Below are positions 39,363 to 53,435 of a DNA stretch of 64,000 nucleotides, piece after piece (the stretch's first letter is position 1; the number at the start of each line of letters is the position of its first letter). The translations under genes and the position numbers were made by a program. This DNA comes from Cymbidium sinense. Taxonomy: Eukaryota; Streptophyta; Magnoliopsida; Asparagales; Orchidaceae. Under the pieces are notes generated by a model. That model saw nothing but the letters and a program-made list of their open reading frames with translations, did no database searches and had not been told where the DNA came from. The DNA is taken from NCBI GenBank assembly GCA_021442155.1, contig CM038214.1, positions 135,818,040 to 135,882,039 of the forward strand, written 5' to 3'.

Positions 39363-40541
39363 GGGAGCTATGGGGGATCTTCAAATCTTCAAAGCTCCTT
39401 CTTTCCTTCATTTCCTTTTTTCAGTTGGTTGGGCAATCTCCATAGGATCACATAGTACATAAGACTTGGTCTTGTAACCAATGTTTATCCTAAGCCCAAA
39501 TAGCACCAATCATAAGTCCTAATGCATAAGTACATTAAAAATAGGAAAAGTAAATCTAACTACACCGACAAAATAAGTGTAAGCTAAGCACACCATACAA
39601 CCCAAACAGTTATATGAATAATTTGGACTTAGTGCCCTGCATATGGGTAACTAAGTCCACCTATCCTAATGTAGATTATGCTTAGGGGTTAAGTAACCTG
39701 CACAGCAAAACATTTATATTTTTATTACATCAGCCCCTTAAGCATAATCTTCTGCAGAAAACATGATTAGGCTAACCACGGCCTAACATCCAGTCTACGC
39801 ACATACACACTAACATTCAGTCTACAACATTACATCATAAAATAAGCATACATCAAATCATACACCGCCCTAATGTAAAGCTAAAAGTGGTGACTTAATC
39901 TAACGTGTGTGTTTAGGCTTGTGTGGTATGTCCTAACTAGACTTTAGAGTTAAGATTTTCTAAGTGTGAAGAGGTTGAATTATAAAGGGTGGTTTCACTT
40001 TAAATGGTTTAATTGATCTTTAAATTTTACTTAATATTTTTCATTTGTTTCATTTGACCTACACAAAATTACTAAGTGCTATGAAGAGAAAGAAAGAGAG
40101 GATTACTCTCTTTTATCCCTACCTTAAGTCACATCTAAAATAAATTAATTAATCAATTCCCTTTAGTGAATAGCTTACTACATGTTTTAATTAGTCCTAA
40201 GTTTAGGTTCACTTTAAATAAACTCATTCAATAAGAAAGGCATCTTAAGGTTAGTTGGAATGAATTACTATAACATAACACATATTTATTCATTTCTTTC
40301 CATCATGTATATCATGCATATGATTAAATCCTAAGCATAGTTATACATGCAATTTATATCTTAGCACAGTTAAATGATGAATGTGAGTAAATGTTTTTGG
40401 AATTGATATTTCATTTGGTTGAATGATTTTGACATATTAATTTAAAGCTCTATCTAAATTCTTATGCAAAAGTATAAGAAAAGAACCTTAAATTACATGA
40501 CTAATCAACTCAACTAAATAAATAAAGTATGAATGCATGTT
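39363..40541 (-). mobile_element. Element a, second fragment
   Basis: After b's duplication GGGAG the sequence carries on with CTATGGGGGATCTTC, continuing the terminal block left at 19623, then enters the subfamily A AT block at about 40.05 kb. E2 interrupts it at 40542 right after GAATGCATGTT, a place that in c (about 24.60 kb) continues directly as GCATATTTTTTATTAAG. Confidence 0.75.
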
Positions 40542-42460
40542 TGTTCACTTTTGGAGTGAGCTCTCAACCCTATCCTCTTAGACTTAGAAATCTTCTAGAC
40601 ACTAAGATTTTCTTAGTCATAAGACACATCTAGTGATTAGATGAATACTTAACCTAAGCCTAGAGACTTAGAAGTGTTTATCATAAGATTAGCTATGTCT
40701 TAGGGTTTAAGAAAATTACCTATCATATAGCCTAAACCCAATCTAAATACCCTTTCTCAAATCAAATCCAGATTCAAATCTCAAACCAAATCTCAAAGTC
40801 AAATTCAAATTCTAAATCTAATTTCAAATTTGACACAAAATGATTGAAACCCAAAATCAAATTCAAATCCTAAGACCCTTCCTAAGCCATATGAACCACA
40901 TTCATAAGCTTAGTCAAAACTCCCTTTAGATCAAATCAAACTCAATTGATCTCTTTATAAATCTATTATTCATTCATTTATATTTATAAATATAAATAAA
41001 ATTCAAATTCAAATGACCAAAACTATAATAAAAACTAAATCAAAACTCAATCTAAGCCCTTCAAGCCAATTCTTTGGACTTAGCCAAATTCTATCCAAAT
41101 CAAGTCAAAACATATGGATTTTCTCTCGAATCAATCATTTATTCAATCATTTATCCAAATATAAATAAAACCTACAATCATCAAACCAAATTCAAGTCAA
41201 CCCAAGTTAAGCCTAACTTAGCCCTTTTGACTTAAAATTTTCAAATGAGCCAAAACCTATTCGACACCAAATTGATTGTCATTGAATTTATATTTCAATT
41301 GAGGGCTCATATATAAGTTCAACAAAACTCAATTCAAACCAAAACTAAACCAATTGACCCACTTAGGTCCACTTGACCCAAAGTGACCTAAAGGACCCAT
41401 TTCAGCCAACTTTCAATCCAACCAAAATTAGATTGAACCAAGCTCACCAAAACCTTCCACCATGATTGTTGATCATCTTAGATGATCAATCAATTGGGTC
41501 AAACCAAGTCAATTTAGTATCAAGTCAACCCCAGCCCAAATGAACCAAAACTAAAAACTCATCCTACATCAAATTGATTGAAACCATTGATTTGAATCAA
41601 CTCAAAATCAATATTTAAATATGACCAATTGAGCCAAACCAAGCCCACTAGCCATTTGATCCAAGTTAACCCAAATTCCTAAAGGACCAAATTGTTAAAT
41701 CATGATCTTGCAAACCATAGCTCAAGTTCATTCCAAATTGATTATTGAACTTGACCAAAGCCATAATTAAACCCAATTTGATCAATCGAGCCAAATTGAG
41801 CCTTTAAGCCCAAATAGGCCTAAAGGGTCAATTTAATCCAAATTCAAATTAAATCCAAATTGATTCAAACCAAAGACCACATTCATCTTCAATTTGAATG
41901 AACCAACATAACCAAAGTCAATTTGGCCAATTTTGGTCAAATTGGTCAACTTGACCCATTTGACCCATTTGATTCCAAATGAGCCAAAATCAATTCTAAG
42001 CTAAATTAAATCAAATTAAACATATCAAAATTCTTCAAATTATCATTTAAACCTAACCTAATCCTTGGTTTAACCCAATTTGATCAATTGGTCAACTTAA
42101 CTTGATATGACCCATATGACCCAAATTGAGCCAAATCCCTTGAAACCAAGTCATGTCCCATTGGGGGTTGATCAAACTTGACCCAAACTCATTTGGGATC
42201 AGGCCAAAATTAACCCAACCCAATTAAATCCTTCGTGGATCCTCCCCCACATAGGATTCCGTCCAACCTCATTTAATTCTCCCATCATTTACTTAACTCT
42301 CCCCAATATTTGCATTCAATGAGCTAATCATAAAGAAGAGAGGACTTTGGAGCAAAAATCCAAAGTCCTCAATCAATCCATCATTTATCTCAACCACCCC
42401 AAGCAAGATGACAATACTTTGAAGCCAAAAATTTTAAAAAAAGAATGGACTTTCAGCCAC

Positions 42461-42469
42461 TATTAAAGG
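42461..42469 (+). promoter_or_regulatory. TATA-like element of E2
   Basis: TATTAAAGGAGGGAG, aligned with TATAAAAGGAGG of E1 and ATAAAAGGAGG of E3. It is followed by the same pyrimidine-rich start region and, 245 bp on, by the splice-donor-like GGAG|GTAAATT. Confidence 0.4.
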
Positions 42470-42929
42470 AGGGAGAAATGAGGCTTTATTCCTCTTCCTC
42501 CTACCACTATTCTGCCCCCAAGAGCTCCCTAAAGCAATCAGCCACCACTTCCACACCTCTTTGAGCCAAAACATCAAAATTGGGTGATTCCGTGAGGCAA
42601 GCACCAAAATACATCATTCTCAAGTGAAGGCTAATGATACACTTCTAAAGCTTTCCTCACAGAGTTGCTCGATCTTCAACTCCACCGAAAACCATCCCCG
42701 TGGAGGTAAATTTCATCAAACTTTAGCCGGCTTAAGGATTTCTAGCTTTTTTTGTTAATTTTCTTGCGATTTTAGGAATTTTTCTTAGATAAACCCAATA
42801 TTTTTCATTTTATTTGATCCCAATATGAAGTAGAATTATTTCGAAGAAAATCGATGTGAAAATGAGCTCAATTATACCTCATTTCATATCTTTTTGTATT
42901 TTTCTTTTTCCGTCGAAAATCTTGTCCAA

Positions 42930-43205
42930 TCAAGTTCGACGATCGATCGCCGCTCTCGCGATCCTTCTAACCCTCGGAACACGATGCTTTCGATCCCATG
43001 GATCGATCGGACTATCCGACGGCATTCGGACGGTCCATATCAAACCACACGTCATTTTCCTAGATCCCGCATTTTCTTGCTCATGTAATCGCGTCGGTAC
43101 CGCCCAACCGCGGCGGTGGCATGCATGCGTACGCCAAGACCGCACACCCAACACGCCGTGGTGGCCATGTGGCACATTTGCCCCACGCCAATGACCGACG
43201 GGCAG
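42930..43205. other. CpG-rich island of E2
   Basis: Strongly CpG-rich and full of CGATCG/GATCG motifs, in an otherwise AT-rich element. It corresponds to 55555-55800 in E3 and about 61805-62075 in the last fragment. It is open in three frames over about 60-110 codons, as expected by chance where stop codons are rare. No shared protein was seen. Confidence 0.65.
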
Positions 43206-44619
43206 GAAAATACCTATTTTTTATTTTAAAAATTATTTAAGTGTCCTAAAATATTAAAAATTCATAAAAAAAAATAAAATACTTAGCAAAAAATTACAAA
43301 TAAGGACTCATTGGATTCGTCTTTCCGAGAGAAATCCAATGAACAAAAAATGTCCAAATTGCACTAAATGGTTTGAGCTTAATTTAAGTTTTAGTGAGAA
43401 TAAAGTTTTATTAATTACTCTAAAAAAAATAAGTCAAATTAAGTTGAAATTTTTAGGGATTAAAACAAGAGTTAAAACACACCTACTATAAAAATCTCAA
43501 GTAAAAAGGACTTTTAGATTGGGAGAAATTAAATTTTAAAATTTAAATTGTACATTTTAATAAAATAAATCAAATAAAAATCTAAAAATTTACAAAAATC
43601 TTCAAAATGGCTTAAATCACTTCAATTAACATATATGATTATTATGAAAATAACGTGATTTTCTAAATCCTAATGAACCCCAAACAAACACTTAAGATTA
43701 AAGTTTAATCAATTAAGAATTAATTAAAATATAATCTAAAAAATAATTTAAATACCAAATCAAAATGAAATGATGTAATACCCAAATGATTAGTAATCAA
43801 ACCTAAAAAGTATCATGTATTCCTTAAATGAAATTAATTTAAATATTGGACCTAATAAATTAATGAAATTAAATGATTAAATTTTAAATTAAACTAAAAA
43901 ATTAATGAAACTTTAATGTAAATCAAACTAATTGTTAAACCAACATCAAGTATTGAATCTAAATATATGAAACTTAACAAATTAAAAATAAATTAAATAT
44001 TAATTAATCATTAAATAAACTAAAAATCAAATTGATTAACAAACCAATTCAACATAATCATTTAATATTAATCAAATTAAACCAAATAAAGTTAAAGTAA
44101 ACATAATTAACAATGATTAAATCACATCCATTTGGAATAAGATAATTAATTAACCATTAAATATTTCAACCAATAACTAAATCAAACATGTTAATGAAAT
44201 CAAACAAACATAATAAATGAATCAAAACAAATAAAACTCTAATCATAAATAATCAAACTTAATTGAAATGAAATAAACAGTCAATTCACTTAATAACAAT
44301 GATGGTAATAATAATAATCCTTTAATCAAATCAAACTTAAGTAAAACACTTAACTAAATCAAATCACTCACATGTGAGAAATTAAGTCATTAATCTCTAA
44401 TTAAATGAACCATTAATTAATCTAATGATTCAAAATTTAATTACCCTTAATCAAACATAATTAATCAAACATCTAATTAATGCAAACTTAATGAATTAAT
44501 CCATCATCTTAATGAATCAAATTAATTTAAATAAATTACATTAAAGCTAACTCTTAAATTAAACTTAAATCAAACCCCCAATTAAATTTAAAACATTAAT
44601 CACACCCTCAAGTAAACTA

Positions 44620-45310
44620 ATTAAGTTAATCAAATTAATCATATTAAAACCTAAGCTTAATCAAACATAAATGCAATTAAATACTAATCAAAACCTAAAT
44701 TAAACCTAAATCATTAAGTCATTATATCATTAAGAATTAAATAAATATTTATTTAATTTAATAATTAACTAATTAATTAAACTAATTACACTTAAGCTAA
44801 TCCAATTGAATAAACACTAATTAATGCAAACTTAATGAATTAATCCATCATCTTAATAAACCAAATTAACTTTATAAATCAGATTAAAATTAATTCAAAT
44901 CAATCACTTAATTAATTTACTAATTAATTTTATCACACATCTTAAGTAAACTAATTAAGTCAATCAAATTAATCATATTAAACTTAAAATTAATCAAACA
45001 TAAATGCAATACCAATCAATTCTTAATTTAAACTTAAATCATTAAGTCATTAATTACATCATTAACCTAAACAAATATGAAATCAAATTAAAAAAATTAA
45101 ACAAATCTTTATTTAATTTAATAATTGATCACACCTTAAACAATAATTAAGTTAATCAAATTAATCATATTAAATTAAGCTTAATTAAACATAAATTTGA
45201 ACATAATCAAAATGCAATTAAATGTCAATCAAATCCTAAATAAGTCATTAATTATATCATTAACCTAAATAAATATGAAATCAAATTAAGAATTAAACAA
45301 ATCTTTATAA
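44620..45310. repeat. Degenerate internal repeats in E2
   Basis: Diverged copies of the AATCAAATTAATCATATTAA unit at about 44625, 44958 and 45155, with the same spacing as in E1. The duplications therefore predate the split of these copies. Confidence 0.6.
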
Positions 45311-48300
45311 TTAACATAAATAAACTTCTTAATTAATCTAATTACATAATCACATTGAACCTAAGCAAAACCCATACAACAAAGCTAATCAATCAAATTA
45401 AATCAAATTAAATTAAATTAAGAAAGACTCTCATCAATTTAATATGTAATCAAATCAAATCTCATTCAACCTACTTAAATAAGATAAACTAATTAACTAT
45501 CCAATGTATGAAATCAAAATACAAACCAAACTTTGATAAACATGATAAATGGATGAGATTAAAAATAAAAATTACAAAGAATCAAACTCAATTAAAATCA
45601 AAATAAAATCTCAATTAATCTAATCATCAAACTAAAATAAATGAACCATAATCAAATCAAATAAACATAAAGTTAAGTCACATAATCATAATCAAAGAAA
45701 AGAATTAGATATTAATTTAAAAGGATATTAAATTATCAAGATTTAATTAAATTAAAACATCTAATCTAAAATTAATCAATCAAAAACACACAAATTTAAA
45801 CAAACTTAAACTTCATTAGAGATCAAGGATATTGAATTATCAAGATTTAATTAAATTAAAACATCTAATCTAAAATTTAATCAAAACACATGAATTTAAA
45901 CAAACTTAAACTCATTATATTAATGATATTGAATTATCAAGATGTAATTAAACCAAAACATCTAACCAAAATCAATCAAAATCAATCAATCAAATACTTA
46001 AACAAACTCAAATTCTAAATTCTAAATCAAATCAAATGAATTACATAAATTCAAATGGGCTAATTAAGATACTTAATATTCTTTAGAGTTAGATGTAGAA
46101 TAGGTGAGTTCATCTACAAATGGAATTCATTCTACTCTTCATTCTTGAAAACCTAAACATCATTTTAACCAAATAAAAGTGAAATAAAAATAAAAAAATA
46201 AATCATTAAATCATTTAAATTGAAATCACCCAAAGGTAAAATTTAAACAAATTCAAACTCAAATTGAAACTTAAACTAAAGAAGCTTAGTAAAGTCTTGC
46301 CACACAAGCCTTAAGCACACACATTAGAATACTAAGTCACCACTTCTAGTGCTAAGTTAGGGCGTTGTATGTATGACATTGTGTTTTATTTTGTGATGTA
46401 ATATTTTAGACAAGATGTTAGGTTGTATGCCTAATAGACTGGATGGTAGGCCGTGATTAGCCTAATAATATTTTCTGTAGGGGGTTGTGCTTAAGGGGCC
46501 GCTGTAATAAAAATATAAATGCTTTTGATGTGCATGTTGCTTAGCCCCTAAGCATAACTCATGTTAGGACAGGTAAGCTTGGTTACCCATGTGTGGGGTG
46601 TTAAGTCCAAATAATTCATATAACTGCTTAGATTATATGGTGTGTTTAGCTAACATTTATTTTACAGGTGTAGCTAGATTTACTTTTCCTATTTTTAATA
46701 TAATTTTGCATTAAAAATTAAGATTAGTGTTATGGGGGATTAAGATGATCAGTGGCTAGAAGGCTTAGTCCCTGGCATGCCCTGTGATGCCTTTAGAGCA
46801 AATCAAATCAAAAGAAAGAAATGAAGAAAAAAATACCCCCATATCATATATTATTTTTTTAATCTGGGTTGTATAAGGGTGGAGCTCGGCTACCTTTTTT
46901 TTCTTTTCGAGGTGTACAGCGGAACCCGACTGCACTGGTCTCTTATTCTTTTATGATAGTCTATAAAATTATTTGATGTTGTGTTTATATTATGCACTAG
47001 AATATCATGCTTTTCATAGTTTCTTTATGATTGATGCTTGAATGTGTGGCCTGGATGCGGTAGGCTCTTAGGATAAAATTAAATTTTCTATCCCACTAAC
47101 AACTCATAGCTAAAATTTTAAAATAACTCATAACCTCACATAAAAGCTTAGAAATTAAATCAAGATAATAAAATTTTTAGCAACCCCTTAGTTAGATGAA
47201 TGAATGTATAATATCATACATATCATATTCTTCCAATCTTGTTAAGAGGGGTCTTCCATCTATGCTAGAGAATAAAAGCTTAACTTGTGAGAGCCTTTGA
47301 TGGAAGAACACCCCTTTCTCTCTTGATTTGGCCCATAATCAATTTCTCATGCATTTTATGCATACAAAATTTCATAGCCTATGTCAAAATAAAGAGTCCA
47401 AAAGAATCAAATAAATTTGATAAAATTTGTATTAGATTAAGTCATGAATTCATACCACTCATGCTCTAGTCTCTTAGGGAGTGAGTTTAAGGACTTAGTT
47501 TCCTCTCTAAATAAACAACAGCTTAGCCATCTTGCAAAGTATAAACTTACCTACATGGAATTAAAGCGTAAGAGGAGTTAGTTGGCTGCCACTCCAAGCG
47601 ATAATAAGTCCAACAATCGAATGATTTATTCTCTCTTGTGGAGGTAAATCATTTTCCCATTTTTTCCTTAGATTTAGGTCATGCTTTAGCCCTTACCAAA
47701 GCTCCATAGATTTAGGATCTAAGGTAGTCATTTTCTTCGGACTACAAGTATAAATCCTCACATCTTAGGCATTTTCACAATCTTATGTTGTGGGATCATA
47801 AGTCCTACTACTTTAATAAAAGGTCAACTCAAATAATTAACTCTCTTCAATTTCAAAAATAGAAAGCCTAATTATATGGTAGATTGGAATGCTCACTAGG
47901 CTTCCTAGTATCATGAGCATTTCCTACTTTCTCCCTTTGGATTTTAAAAATAATTCTTCTCCTCGATCTATCCCATTTGATTTTCTAAAATAGCCAATCC
48001 TTTGATAGTCTTAACCTTGAAATTTTTGGAGACACTAATTGCTAATTTAATCGAGAGTATTCTTAAAGAATTCTCATTCCTTAGGATATAATTAACTATA
48101 GGGGCTTGCCTCCATAGAGAACTTAACGAACCTGATTTAAAATAAACCCTACTTTACTTTTTCATGTAAAATAGGGGAAAGATCTCTCGTATATTCGAAA
48201 ACCCATCTTGCCTTAGGAGTTCTTATTAGGTGATTATGTCCATTATAGGGTGGTGATTTTTATCTTTCGAGATAGTACATCATTCCTTAGTGTCATACCT

Positions 48301-48365
48301 AATCACTTCAATATGTACCTCCTAAGATCTCCATGGTGTCCCACATCCAAAAAATAAACACCACA

Positions 48366-49518
48366 ATATCTTTTTAATAGAAAAAGGGGGTTTTTATTCA
48401 TTAGCTAAGTACATGTTCACATATATAAAAGAGTACATCGCCATTGTTCTGCACCAAGGGAATGAGGTAGGATCCTCCTCAGGGCTACTTAAAGCCATGC
48501 ATCCCTGGAATGTCTAGACTAATATATTGTTATCCTTAGATACATATGGATGTATAAATAACTATAAGAATAAAAAGCCATGCAAAAGTTGTAAGTTGAT
48601 TTGTTTGATTTAATTGTGTAAATAAATTAAAGTTCTTTCTAAATTCTGATGTTCAAATGCATAAGAATGAAATCAAGCAGATACATCGTCATTGTTCTAC
48701 ACCAAGGGAATAAGGTAGGAACCTCCTTAGGGCTACTTAAAGTCATAAGTCCCTGGGATGTCCAGACTAATGTACCGCTAACATTCTTACTTATACAAAT
48801 CAACACATGAATGTAAGGAAGAGACTTTATTTCATACACTAAATTTATATTCACTTACATTTCCTATGTCTACATAACTAAGTTACAATATATTTGTATA
48901 TTTAATCATTGGTAAACTTTTAAAAATATACTTGAGATTTAATAATGATATTAACCACGCATATTTTTAATTTGAATCAACACATACAAATTGACATAAA
49001 AAAATTATTTTCATTTGATTAATTTGAAAGACATGAATGCATGAGTACAACTGGCATACAATATTTAGCATGATTGGAAAGAAATAAAATAACATAATCA
49101 TATGATTTCATTCAAATCAATTAACTCCTAAGGATAATCAAACTAAATAAGATTATTTAAAACAAACCAAAATTCTTTAATGTCATTTCATTTTCATATT
49201 TAATTTGATTAAAAGAAATGTTTTGTCAATCCTAATCCCATCCCCCATGTGTGAGGTAATTTAGTTTAATAAAGAATAATTAGGTTGATTTTATGTCTTA
49301 ATTAGGTTAGGGTATGAATTAAGTTAATTAATTAACTCTTACCTATGTCACCTTAAGTTAATTAACTAATTAATGAATAGCCAATATGATATGCAACCAC
49401 ATGAAAAGTAAATTTTCAATGCTCCTAAGAAATGAAACGGGCCTAATGCAATTGGCTCATGATTAATGGTTAATTAGGCTTAAAAGATCTCACTTAACTA
49501 CTTTTATGATTTTCTCAC
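48366..49518 (-). mobile_element. Element a, third fragment
   Basis: Continues the subfamily A AT block after E2. It contains two tandem copies, about 248 bp apart, of the GC-rich core CTACTTAAAG...CCTGGGATGTC (48483 and 48731). It ends TTTTCTCAC at 49518, where element d begins. The unoccupied site is seen in E0 (13471-13490, other strand). Confidence 0.75.
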
Positions 49519-52500
49519 TGTAGTGTTTATTTTTGGAGATGTGAGACATCACGTAGATCTTAAGCGATACTTATTAAAGTGATTAGGTATGACATTAAGG
49601 AATGATGCACTATCTTAAGAGATAGAAATCACCACCCTATAATGGACCTAATCACCCAATAAAGACTCCTAAGGCATGATGGGTCTTCGAATTACTAGAG
49701 ATTTTTTACTACTTTACATGGAAAAGTAAAGCACAGTTTATATTAAGCTAGGTTTATTAAGTTTCCTATGGAGGCAAGCCCCCATAATTAATTACATCCT
49801 AAGAATGGTGAGTTCTTTAGGAACACTCTCGATTAAAGTAGGTGATTATTATCTCCAAAGAATTCAAAGATAGGACTATCAACAAATTGGTTGTATTTAG
49901 AAGATCAAATGGGATAGATCAAAAGGAGAGACTTATTTTGGAAGCCAAAGGGAATGAGTAGGAAATGCTCATTATAGTATGAAGCCTAGTGAGCATTCTA
50001 ATCTATCCTATGATTGCGCTTTATATGTTTGGAATTGAAGAGATTAATTTAGTTAAAGTTAAAATTTTATTAGAAAACTATGACTTAAAATTCAACAATA
50101 CAAGATTGTGGAAATGCCTAAGAGATGAAGATTTATGCTAGTATCCCAAAGAAAATAGCTACCACAAATCCTAAATTTAGGGAGCTTTAGCATGATGCCA
50201 AAGCACGACCTAAATCTAAGTGGAGAATGGACATGATGGCTTACCTCCACAAGAGAGAATAAATCGTTCGACTGTTAGACTTACAGTCGCTGCCAGTTAA
50301 CACCTCCTAAGATTCAAAATAATTTTTTTTTGATCCTATGAAAGTGCAAGATAGTTAGGTTATTATTTAAGTTGAAAAAGACTAAAGTCCTAAATCCACT
50401 CCCTAGGAGACTAGATAATGAATGACATGAATAATGACTTAATCTAATGTAAAATTTTACAAGTTTTATTTAATTTTTGGACTTTTTTTTGTTTTGACAT
50501 AGATTATAGGATTTTATATGCCTAAATGTATGAGAAATTGATTATGGGTCAAATCAAAAGAGAAAGAGGTGTCTTTCCATCAAAGGCTCTTACAGGTCAA
50601 ACCTTTATTCTCTAGCATAGATGGAAGGCCCCTCTTAGCAAGAGTGGAAGGATATGACATGCATGATATTATACATTCAATCAACCAACTAAGGGATTGC
50701 TAAACATTTTGATATCTTGATTTAATTCTAAGATTTTTATGTGAGGTTATGAATTATTTGAAAATTTTAGTTATGAATTGTTAATGGGACAAAAAATTTA
50801 TTTTTTACCCTAAGATCCTAATCGTATCTAGGCCACACAATAATCACCGATCATAAAGAAACTATGAAATATCATACTATTTCTAATGCACAAGCTAAAC
50901 AAACATCAAACAATTTTATAAAACTATCGTAAAAGAATAAAAGGTCGAGCACAAAATCACCGCATAAACTGAAAAAGAAATGTGGTAAGCTCTACCTTTA
51001 TACATCCCAGATAATGAAAGAATAATTATAATTATAAAATGATAAGTGTTATGGTCTTCATTCTTCATCCTCCATTCTTCACTCTTCACCTTTCATTCCT
51101 TCGTTTTTGATTTGCTCAATTTTCTTCTTTCTTTTGGCTTGATTGAGATGTAGCTTGCTCCAAAGGCATCACATGGTATATAAGACATGGTCTTATAACC
51201 AATATTCACCTTAATTCTCATAACACTTATCCCAATCCTAATGTAAAAATTACATTAAAAGGAAGGAAAGTAAATCTAGTTGCACCTGTAAAATAAATGT
51301 TAGCTAAATACACCATGCAACCCAAGCAGTTATATGAATAATTTGGACTTTGCACCCCACACATGGCAACCAAGTCCACCAATCTAATCTTGGGCTATGC
51401 TTAGAGGTTAAGCAACTTGCACAACAAAAAGCATTTATATTATTACAAGGACCCCTATACAACCCCATAAAAAATATGATTAGGCTAATGTTGGCCTAAC
51501 ATTCAGGCTACACACATACTAAAATAATACATCACAAAACTAAACATTCATCAAACCATGCACCACCCTAACATAAAGCTATAAATGGTGACTTAGCCTA
51601 ATTCATGTGTTAGAGCTTGTGTGGTATGTCCTAACTAGGCTTTAGGGTTATGATTTGCTAAGTGTGAAAGATTTAATTTTTAAAGGGTTGATTTCTCTTT
51701 AAGTGGTTTAGTTGATTTGAGGATTTTTACTTAGTATTTTCTTTTATTTCATATGGCCTACACTTAGCAACTAAGTGTTATAAAGAGAAGAATGAGAGAG
51801 AGACTCTCTTTTATCCCTACCTTAAGTCATTTTTAAGGTAAGTTAATTAATGAATTTCCTTTAGTGAATGGTTTATTATGTATTTTAATTAACCCTAAGT
51901 TTATGTTCATTCTAAATATCCCTATTTAATAATAAAGATATCTTAAGATTAATTAAGATGGATTACTATACCATAATACACACATACTCATTTCTTTCCA
52001 TAGTCTTAAGTATATCTATACATGCAATGTAAATCTTAGCACGCTTTGATGATAAATGCAAAAAAGTGTATTTGGAGATTTAAATATTTTATTTTTTGAT
52101 TAAGTTATGAATGCATGTCTTTATTATGTAGAAAAGATGGATTTTTCATCCATTAACTAAATATAAATTTACATGTATAAAAGTTTTAAGTGAGTACAAT
52201 GTCATTATTTTCTACACCAGGGGCTCAAGGTACAAGACCTACTTAAAGCCTCACAGCCCCAGGATATCTAGACTAATATACCACTTTTCTTAAATACATA
52301 TAAATGTATGAAATATTATAAGGATAAGAAAATCCATGCAAAAGTTATGTTTTATTTATTTGATTTATGATTTTTTATTCATTAGCCACATCACACATGC
52401 ATATGTATAAGAATTTAAGAGTATGGCCATTATTTTCTACTTAGTGGGTGTAAGATCTACTTAGGGTAACTTAAAGCCTCACAGCCCCGGGATGTCCAGG

Positions 52501-53435
52501 CTAATATACCACTTTTCTCAAATACATATGAATGCACAAAAAGAACCAAATGGATATGGAATCATGCAAGAAATTATGTTTGATATTGTTGTATGATTTA
52601 CATGTGTAATATGAAATTCTTCCTAAGTCTTAACATGGAGATGCATAGGAATAGATTTAGGCAAATATTGTGTTCTTTTCAAATGAACTATACACTTGCA
52701 AATCCTATTTGAATCCATGTTAAGATAGGGAAAGAGAACTTCATATTACAAATCTTATACTATTATCACATGCAAGCTTATAAATATTTGTAATTAACAT
52801 TACTTCATTTATAATAATTGATCTGTGGGTTTTGAAAATAGCTTTTGATTTAATAGTGATAATAGCCACATATATTTAATTTCAGTCAACACATATAATT
52901 TGATATAAAAGGAATTATTTTATTTAATTAATTTCTAAAAGAAATGAATGCATGATTTCATATGGCAAGTCATATTTAGCATGATTGGAAAGAAATAAAG
53001 GAATTTAAGTACATGATCTCATTCATTCCAGTTAATTCCTAAGGATAATCATACCAAATAAGATTATTTAAAATGAACCAAAGTTCTTTAATGACATTTT
53101 TAGTTTTGAGTTTAATTTAATTTAGGAGATGTGAAAGAGGTTAACTAATCTTAATCTCATTCCCATGTGTGTGAGTTAATTAGATTTAATGAAAGTAATT
53201 AGGTTGATTTTATTAATTGATTATGTTAAGCATAGATTAAACTAATTAATTAACCCTTACCTATGTCACCTTAAGGTAATTAATTAAATAATTATGAGCT
53301 AATATGATATGTAACCACATTGAAAAGTAAATAGCAATGCTCCTATGAAATGAAAGGGGTCTAATGCAATTAGCTCATAATTATTAATTAATTGAGCTTA
53401 AGGAGCTCACTTAATTACTCATACGATTTTCTCAT
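49519..53435 (-). mobile_element. Element d, first part (terminal block and AT block)
   Basis: Starts TGTAGTGTTTATTTTTGG, the reversed family terminus, after CTCAC (49514-49518). It runs through a full terminal block (to about 51.6 kb) and then a subfamily A AT block with the GC-rich core twice (about 52241 and 52470). It stops at TTTTCTCAT (53435), where E3 begins. This is the same point in the block at which d itself sits within element a. Its remaining 5' half is either the fragment after 60652 or is missing. Confidence 0.7.

Larger units (their letters stand above)
40542..48365 (+). mobile_element. Element E2 (subfamily B), 7824 bp
   Basis: Begins TGTTCACTTTTGGAGTG and ends AAAAATAAACACCACA. 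Flanks are ATGTT (40537-40541) and ATATC (48366-48370), differing by two transitions, and element a resumes correctly on the right. Parts: start 40.54-40.75; TTGACC-rich block 40.75-42.4; TATA-like TATTAAAGG at 42461; donor-like GGAG|GTAAATT at 42705/42706; CpG-rich island 42.93-43.2; AT block 43.2-46.3; terminal block 46.3-48.37 kb. No coding domain. The 112-codon open frame at 42856-43194 lies in the CpG island and is not conserved in E3. Confidence 0.82.

Noticed and set aside
42856..43194. 112-codon open frame, plus strand
   Set aside because: It lies in the CpG-rich island of E2, where stop codons are rare; other frames and strands are open too, and E3's island has no matching protein.
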